NCBI RefSeq assembly: GCF_017874035.1
Contig: NZ_JAGGKV010000003.1
Coordinates: forward strand, 1 to 64,000
DNA length: 64,000 nucleotides
DNA from: Paenibacillus aceris
GTDB taxonomy: Bacteria; Bacillota; Bacilli; Paenibacillales; NBRC-103111
Reading direction: 5' to 3'
Below the pieces are notes generated by a model that was given only the letters and a program-made list of their open reading frames with translations, ran no database searches and had not been told where the DNA came from. The position numbers were made by a program, and so were the translations under genes. Shown here one piece after another: positions 58,488 through 64,000 of this stretch (positions within the stretch are counted from its first letter, which is position 1; each line of letters starts with the position of its first letter).

Positions 58488-59762
58488 TCATTGGCTTTTG
58501 CTAAGCGCAATTTGCTGCAGCCGATCCAACGCTAATTGAGGCGTCATTTGCCCGAGCAGCACGGCCTGCCCCATGTTTCTGGTCGCGTTAAGCACAGCGG
58601 ACCAGGCGGGATGCTGGATCGGATAAAATTTGGCGTGTTGAATCCAATCGAGATTTTGCCTCATGAGTGAATCATTCTGCGCCAGCTTCTCGCCTACCGT
58701 GCTGATCGTCGGTATGAAGCCTTCCTGGATAACAAATTCCTCATAGCGCGCATCCTCATAAATAAAGTCGAGGAATTTGGACAATGCTTCCTTGTTCGTA
58801 TGATCCGTCCGGAACGACATCCAAATATCTTGCACGCCTAGCACAAGTGGCGTTTGGCCTTCCTTAACCGGAATCGGCCCTTTCCCCCATTTTAACCCGG
58901 GAAATTCACGGGGTACGACGCTCTCGAAATAATTGCCTGATATGAGCATGCCTAGCTTGCCATTACCGAGAATCCGTTGCTTTTCATCACGCGTCGTGAC
59001 CGTGGGCTCAGGATCCGTCAGCCCTTTTTCATAAAGCTCCTTTAGGAAGAGAATGCCTTCCACATTTTTGGGTGAATTGATCGCCCATTCGCCATCCTTC
59101 ATCCAGCCTCCCCCGGCACCATAGAAAAAATAGGAAAGATAAGCCCAAATCTCGTTATCCGTCAGATCGAGACCGAAGCCGTCAACTTGTTTCGTACTCT
59201 TGATTTTGCGCGCAGCGTCTTCCAGCTCTCTCCAAGTTGTGGGAGGACCGTCAATGCCTACTTCATTGAAAATATCTTTGTTGTAGTACAATTCCCGTAT
59301 CGTCGCAGCGTAAGGAACTGTGTAGCGCACGCCACTCCATTTGCCGGTTTCAGTGAAATAGGGATAAATTTTCTTCCGAAGCGCGGGAGAAAGCAGCTCA
59401 TCCATGTTATTCAGCAGGCCATCCTTTGCAAAATGCGCATACATGTTCGAAAGCAGCAAGTCCGGGGGCTGGTTGCGACTAATCATCGTAGTGTAGGCAC
59501 TGTCCAGATGATCCCAGTTAATCACTTGAAGCTCGACTTCGATATTCGGATATTTCGTTTCGAAATCCTTCACCGCGTTTTCAAAAAAAGGTTTTGTCGC
59601 CGAGCTGTACTCAGGAGCAACGAAGGAAATAAAAGCCTTTGGTTCAGGCTCGGACAAAGCTGTGCCACGTTCCTCTTTCATGCATCCGGTGAGCGGAATT
59701 GCTAAAAGCAAAAGCGGCACGCCGGATAACAATGCTAATTTACGCACAACTGCGTTATTCAT
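58488..59762 (-). CDS. Extracellular sugar-binding lipoprotein (CUT1)
   Basis: The 424-residue binding protein has lipobox LTGC (C27) and a type 1 fold beginning FISFVAPEYSSATKPFFENAVKDFETKYP. It is the last gene of a regulator-kinase-sensor-binding protein series and lies 20 bp after the tethered sugar-binding protein. No permease genes follow, so it either serves the importer at 49694-51476 or supplies ligand information to the kinase. GGAGGAGGGAACAA precedes the ATG. Confidence 0.88.
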   Translation of the reverse strand: MNNAVVRKLALLSGVPLLLLAIPLTGCMKEERGTALSEPEPKAFISFVAPEYSSATKPFFENAVKDFETKYPNIEVELQVINWDHLDSAYTTMISRNQPPDLLLSNMYAHFAKDGLLNNMDELLSPALRKKIYPYFTETGKWSGVRYTVPYAATIRELYYNKDIFNEVGIDGPPTTWRELEDAARKIKSTKQVDGFGLDLTDNEIWAYLSYFFYGAGGGWMKDGEWAINSPKNVEGILFLKELYEKGLTDPEPTVTTRDEKQRILGNGKLGMLISGNYFESVVPREFPGLKWGKGPIPVKEGQTPLVLGVQDIWMSFRTDHTNKEALSKFLDFIYEDARYEEFVIQEGFIPTISTVGEKLAQNDSLMRQNLDWIQHAKFYPIQHPAWSAVLNATRNMGQAVLLGQMTPQLALDRLQQIALSKSQ

Positions 59763-59782
59763 TTGTTCCCTCCTCCATATCG

Positions 59783-60772
59783 TTACTTCTCCACTAAAGG
59801 AAAGAGCAGCTCTTGATTTTGCTGCGTGTACATGTTGTCTTTGGTGATTACTAACGCCTTCATCTTATTGATCGGTTCGACTTTCATCCCGTTCAAAATC
59901 TTTACAGCGGTTTCTACCGACAAATACCCCATATTGAACGGCTTTTGCACAATCGTTGCCTGCAAACGTCCCTCTTCCAAAAGCTTGACTTGATAAATGG
60001 AGCTGCCAAACCCGACGAGGTTCACGTGATCAGTCCGTTTATATTCTTTGAGGGCCCTTGCGGCTCCCAAGGTTGCTTCTTCATTCAATCCGGCTATCCC
60101 CTGGACGTCCGGGAATAAAGACAGCAGCTTTTTGACTTGCTCGTAGGCTGCGTCTTCTGTTGAATCAAAATAAAAAGTGCCTGCATTTTCAACGCCAGCA
60201 AGGCTTGCAATGGCTTCTTTAAATCCTTGCTCTCGCTCCTCTTCAGCCCAAAGGCTCTTTCTGTCGCTAATCACCAGCACTTTTCCGTGTCCACCATTCC
60301 GTATGCCTGTCAAGCTCATGCCGATTTTCTTTCCCTCTTCAAAATTGTCGGTAGCAATGAGGCTCTCTCCCTCAGCACGATGGATACGCGATTCGATTAA
60401 AATCAGCTTGGCTCCGGATTCTTTTATTTTCTTAGCCATCGGCGCAAGCTTTTCAGCATCGGTTGCTGCAAGGATGATGGCATCGGGCTTTCCGGCCAGC
60501 ACTTCGTTCAAATTGCGGATTTGTTCGTCTGTATCCGTCTCGGATAGCGGTCCGGTGATGCCGATATGGATATCGAATTCCTTCGCAGCCGCTTTCACGC
60601 CGCTGCTTACCATCTGCCAATAGTCAGAGTGAATATTGTTCGTTTTCAGCACGACAGCGATTTCATATTTTCTTGGATTCGTCAAACGAAGCGTATCAAC
60701 GACATGTACGGCCAGCAATCCAATGAGAACAGCCAGCAGTACGGCCAAAAGTACGGGGTTCTTATGCGCCAT
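59783..60772 (-). CDS. Membrane-tethered sugar-binding protein, probable kinase co-sensor
   Basis: The 329-residue protein has a single N-terminal TM anchor (about 7-27, no lipobox) and a periplasmic-binding-protein type 1 (RbsB/LacI-like) domain: YEIAVVLKTNNIHSDYWQMVSSGVKAAAKE, IILAATDAEKLAPMAKKI, VQGIAGLNEEATLGAARAL. It overlaps the kinase stop by 11 bases and lies far from any CUT2 permease. It is therefore more likely to bind a sugar and pass the signal to the kinase than to feed a transporter, as in known three-component YesMN-type sensors. It has a Shine-Dalgarno inside the kinase end. Confidence 0.85.
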   Translation of the reverse strand: MAHKNPVLLAVLLAVLIGLLAVHVVDTLRLTNPRKYEIAVVLKTNNIHSDYWQMVSSGVKAAAKEFDIHIGITGPLSETDTDEQIRNLNEVLAGKPDAIILAATDAEKLAPMAKKIKESGAKLILIESRIHRAEGESLIATDNFEEGKKIGMSLTGIRNGGHGKVLVISDRKSLWAEEEREQGFKEAIASLAGVENAGTFYFDSTEDAAYEQVKKLLSLFPDVQGIAGLNEEATLGAARALKEYKRTDHVNLVGFGSSIYQVKLLEEGRLQATIVQKPFNMGYLSVETAVKILNGMKVEPINKMKALVITKDNMYTQQNQELLFPLVEK

Positions 60773-62558
60773 CCCCTACTCCTTTCCGAGCGTTCAAGGG
60801 AACTACAATCGTCACCTCGGTGCCTGCCCACCGCTCGCTGCTAAAACTTAAGCCAAACTCATGACCAAATAGCTTGATCCGCTCATCCACATTGCTGACC
60901 CCGATCCCTTTCATGGTTCCGTTCTTCGCTTTCAAAATTTGATCCAGCTTGTCCGAATCCATGCCGACCCCGTTATCCTTAACGACAAACACGATGCTTT
61001 CTCCTTGCGCCTTCCCGGTGATTTGTATTCCGCCAGGCTCCAGCTTATGTTTTATTCCGTGATAAATCGCATTTTCAACGATAGGCTGCAAAATAATTTT
61101 GGGAATGTGATGCTCAAGAATGTCCGGATCCACGTCGATAGCAAAGTCAAGATTCTCTTTGTATCTAAGCTTTTGAATCTGCAAGTAGTTGGTAATATGC
61201 TCCAGTTCTACGCGAACGGGAACCGTTTCATCATTCTTATGAATAATGGCGCGAAACAGTTTAGACAACGAAGAAGTCATCAAGACGACCTCGTCATGCT
61301 TCTTACGTTCGGCCATCCAGATGATCGAATCTAGCGTATTGTACAAAAAATGGGGGTTGATCTGCGCTTCCAGCAGCTTCATTTCGCTCTTTCGTTTGAA
61401 TTCCTCGTTTTGAATGAGTTGGCTCATTAAATCTTTGATTCTGCCCACCATCATATTGAACGCCCGGCCCAGTTGGCCGATTTCATTCTCGCTGTGAACT
61501 TCCGAGCGAATGTCGAAATTGCCTTTTTCCAACTGCTTCATGCTGCTCTGAAGCATTTTGATCGGTCGCGATAGATGTTGGGAAATGGTAAAAGAGAGAT
61601 ATAAGGCAATGACCAACGCCAGTATCGTCCATAAAAAATAAGACAAATTGATCTGATATTGGTTGGCAATCAGTTCGCTCTCATAGGCAACTCCGATGAT
61701 TTTCCATCCAAAATGAGTTTCTTGGATCGAATAAATCCGTTTTTTGTTCCCCACCCCCGTAACGAAACTGCCGCTGCCGGCTGATCTGACTTCATCAATC
61801 AACTCCGTTTTGAGATTGCTGGTAATGAGCTTTTGCTGGGGGTGATAGACAATGTTGCCGTCCTTATCGACGATGAACACGTATCCTCTTTTCCCAAGGT
61901 TAATCTGATTGCAAATTTCGTTGATCACGCTCAGATTCAAGTCAACCAAAAAAATGCCGTCTCCCGTAATGCCGTCAGCACTTTTCAGTTCCCGGCTCAA
62001 AGATACGACCCAGCGATATTCATTTTGGATAATATTTTGGACATGCGGGGCAGTGATGACGGATTTGCCTCCCTCCGTTCGCGCGCGTTGATACCAGGGC
62101 TGCTCCTCAATTTTGGCATTCTCGTTCAAGCTTGTGATTCTGCGGTCTGAGACGAACCGTCCGTTATAACCGAAAACCATGATCGAGGCAATATCTTTGC
62201 GTGTAATCAAGATGGATTGAAACAGATCGGAAATTCTTTTCTCATAGGGCCTTCGCTCTTCTTCGCTAATAAAGCTTGTGCCTGATATATAATATTTCAC
62301 GTCTTTGTTCGTCAAAGCGAGCATCCCGATATTTTCCATATTGGTGATGTAAGACTGAATGTTACTATTTACCTGTTGGATGATTTCCGAGATGTAGTGC
62401 TCCGAATTCCCTTCAACCGCCTCGGCCGACAAATGATAAGAGATAAAGCTCGTGATTGCGATCGAACCCAGGATCAGGAGCGAAAAAGCGACGGAAATGC
62501 TAGATTGAATGCTTCGAAATTGTAAAAAATGAAACCCGGCTTCCCGTCCTGTTCTCAT
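60762..62558 (-). CDS. YesM-type sensor histidine kinase
   Basis: The 598-residue membrane kinase has a TM helix (about 20-42), a dCache sensor (about 45-285), a second TM helix (about 292-315) and a HAMP domain. The phosphoacceptor region is EAQINPHFLYNTLDSIIWMA. The HATPase domain has N box QPIVENAIYHGI and D box VKDNGVGMD. Its start overlaps the regulator stop by 4 bases (ATGA) and its end overlaps the tethered binding-protein gene, so the three proteins are translated together as one signalling unit. Confidence 0.93.
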   Translation of the reverse strand: MRTGREAGFHFLQFRSIQSSISVAFSLLILGSIAITSFISYHLSAEAVEGNSEHYISEIIQQVNSNIQSYITNMENIGMLALTNKDVKYYISGTSFISEEERRPYEKRISDLFQSILITRKDIASIMVFGYNGRFVSDRRITSLNENAKIEEQPWYQRARTEGGKSVITAPHVQNIIQNEYRWVVSLSRELKSADGITGDGIFLVDLNLSVINEICNQINLGKRGYVFIVDKDGNIVYHPQQKLITSNLKTELIDEVRSAGSGSFVTGVGNKKRIYSIQETHFGWKIIGVAYESELIANQYQINLSYFLWTILALVIALYLSFTISQHLSRPIKMLQSSMKQLEKGNFDIRSEVHSENEIGQLGRAFNMMVGRIKDLMSQLIQNEEFKRKSEMKLLEAQINPHFLYNTLDSIIWMAERKKHDEVVLMTSSLSKLFRAIIHKNDETVPVRVELEHITNYLQIQKLRYKENLDFAIDVDPDILEHHIPKIILQPIVENAIYHGIKHKLEPGGIQITGKAQGESIVFVVKDNGVGMDSDKLDQILKAKNGTMKGIGVSNVDERIKLFGHEFGLSFSSERWAGTEVTIVVPLNARKGVGDGA

Positions 62559-64000
62559 CCGGTCGTCTCCTTCGCAAGCTTTTCCCGGTATTCGGTGAGA
62601 CTTGTCCCTGTATGCTTTTTGAAAAATACACTGAAGTATTGGGGGTCACTGTAACCAACTTTCGCAGCGATTTCGTAGAATTTCATGGGGGTATGCCGCA
62701 GCAAATCTTTAGCTTTGTCCAGCCGGATCCGCGTTACGTATTCCATGATCGTTTGTTCCGTATGCTGCTTAAATAAGGAACTGAGGTAGCTCTTACTTAG
62801 ATGTACGTGGCGGCAAAGATCATGGATCGTCAAATCCTCGTTATGATAATTTTCTTCGATATAAGAGATAACACTTCGGACCTGCATTTTCGTCAAATCG
62901 TTCCGCTGCTCCGCAATGTAGGCAATCGATTCATTGCAAATTTCCTGCAGCCACTGCTCGATCTCGTCTAACGTTTTTAGGCGGTTCATATTTTTGAAAA
63001 TCAACTCGTGGCCTTTAAAGTGAACGATTTCGTCTCCGACTAATTTGTGAATCGTATTCACAATCTCAATAAGGATCGATTGAATCTGCAGGTAACAAGC
63101 ACCGATAGGCATCAATGAGGATTTCAGACTGAAGATTAATTGCCTAATGAGGGCATGAGATTCCATGCTCGTACCTGTTTTGATCATGGTGGCAAACCTG
63201 TGACTCCATTCCATATCTAGCCTATGCATGGAGTTATGCGCTCCCTCCATATCCTGAATGGAGAGAACACGATTACTCCCCAGCAAAAAGCGGTAATCCA
63301 ACGCGGATATCGCACCCTTGTAAGAAATAGACAGCTCGCTTAGTGCACTGCATAATGTACCGAGACCAACGGTAACCGTGAATTTCAAATATTTCTCTAT
63401 GCAAAATCGTATCACCTCTGCTAAATTGAAAGCCGCCTCATACAGCGCCTCTTCCGCTTTACCGTAAAATACGACTCCAATTCGTTCTTCCCTTGTTCGG
63501 AAGATCACCGCTTCTTTGCCTTCCATGACCTCTTGAACAATATTGTATGCCGCAGAACGGAGGAGCTCTGGATCGTTGTCCCATTTGCCTTTCGTTATTT
63601 CACTAAATTCGTCTATGTCAATTACTGCAACCAGATAAGGAGGGGGCATTGCCGGAATGCGGAAATATTGGAGCCTCTCTTGAATACGCACCTCGTTTAA
63701 GGTGCCGCTTACCATCTGCTCGAGAAAACGTTCCCTTAATAACGGCAAACTCTGCTGAAGCTGTATTTTGAGATGGGTCAAATTCTCGCGGTGCTCTGCT
63801 TCGTTGTCCATGGCTGATCTCACCTTATCCAGAAGACTTCGGAGTTCAAACGCGGTAATCGGCTTGACGATATAATCGTAGACGTTTAACCGTAGTGCCT
63901 TTTGGGCATAATCAAATTCATCGTGACCGGTAAGGATAATCACTTTGATATAGGGATATTTCATCTGAATGTTCCGGGCCAACTCGATCCCATCCATAAA
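62555..64000 (-). CDS. YesN-type response regulator, 5' end outside window
   Basis: At least 481 residues are seen; the gene continues beyond the window edge. The visible part begins within the receiver domain just after the phosphoacceptor region (FMDGIELARNIQ), with the conserved receiver T and K in VIILTGHDEFDYA and YDYIVKPITA. A middle region follows and then an AraC-type HTH (DLTIHDLCRHVHLSKSYLSSLFKQ...VGYSDPQYFSVFFKKHTG). The phospho-Asp itself is outside. It is the first known gene of the regulator/kinase/sensor/binding-protein operon and the best candidate regulator of the galactoside locus. Confidence 0.92.
   Translation of the reverse strand, partial: FMDGIELARNIQMKYPYIKVIILTGHDEFDYAQKALRLNVYDYIVKPITAFELRSLLDKVRSAMDNEAEHRENLTHLKIQLQQSLPLLRERFLEQMVSGTLNEVRIQERLQYFRIPAMPPPYLVAVIDIDEFSEITKGKWDNDPELLRSAAYNIVQEVMEGKEAVIFRTREERIGVVFYGKAEEALYEAAFNLAEVIRFCIEKYLKFTVTVGLGTLCSALSELSISYKGAISALDYRFLLGSNRVLSIQDMEGAHNSMHRLDMEWSHRFATMIKTGTSMESHALIRQLIFSLKSSLMPIGACYLQIQSILIEIVNTIHKLVGDEIVHFKGHELIFKNMNRLKTLDEIEQWLQEICNESIAYIAEQRNDLTKMQVRSVISYIEENYHNEDLTIHDLCRHVHLSKSYLSSLFKQHTEQTIMEYVTRIRLDKAKDLLRHTPMKFYEIAAKVGYSDPQYFSVFFKKHTGTSLTEYREKLAKETTG

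Overview
The window looks like chromosome of a Paenibacillus-type Gram-positive (Paenibacillaceae). This is inferred from strong Shine-Dalgarno sites with GTG/TTG starts, YesM/YesN-type two-component pairs, an SLH-domain protein, an AbrB-type regulator, sugar ABC importers without their own ATPase, and very large secreted glycoside hydrolases with F5/8C, Big, cohesin and dockerin modules. No rRNA, tRNA, CRISPR array or prophage was recognised. One decayed IS110-type element is present.

Layout. 1-640: non-coding repeat-rich DNA (20-bp tandem repeat, a 175-bp inverted-repeat element, low-complexity tract). 642-5293: NAD salvage and recycling genes (pncB, nadE, pncA and a Nudix/NrtR-like regulator, all on the minus strand) plus an aldo/keto reductase; a shared operator-like motif lies upstream of pncA and of the regulator. 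5599-12079: SPW membrane protein, secreted copper-amine-oxidase-like protein, truncated chemoreceptor, tRNA hydroxylase trhO, hemerythrin-like protein and a large chemoreceptor. 12432-15737: a plus-strand triad (circularly permuted ATP-grasp, alpha-E, transglutaminase-like) behind a structured leader. 15721-30171: a glucuronoxylan/uronic-oligosaccharide locus (GH105, Gfo/Idh/MocA, Zn-alcohol dehydrogenase, response regulator, histidine kinase, two permeases, GH67 alpha-glucuronidase, Nif3-like protein, binding protein). Three promoters in it share one upstream box at fixed distance from a -10 element. 30454-33546: SRPBCC protein, AbrB-like regulator, small membrane protein and a peroxide-reducing operon (thioredoxin-reductase-like, glutaredoxin-like, peroxiredoxin) behind Fur/PerR-like palindromes. 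33972-37758: MglBAC-type galactose importer.

38070-64000 is the most unusual part. A secreted protein combining one cohesin-like domain with three SLH domains (a cell-wall anchor) is encoded divergently from mgl. It is followed by three giant secreted enzymes (GH36-like, GH31, GH2), each ending in a cohesin-like domain plus a dockerin. Interleaved are a CUT1 importer, a second binding protein, and a YesM/YesN pair with a membrane-tethered sugar-binding protein. I read this as a compact cell-surface galactoside-degrading system with cellulosome-like parts: enzymes that could dock to each other and to an S-layer anchor, beside importers for oligosaccharides and for free galactose. Direct repeats at 20-21 bp spacing occur both in the mgl/anchor intergenic region and upstream of the GH2 gene, hinting at one regulator. 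A tiny reading frame at 39182-39271 joins the start of a binding-protein gene to the end of a dockerin, apparently the scar of a deleted further module.
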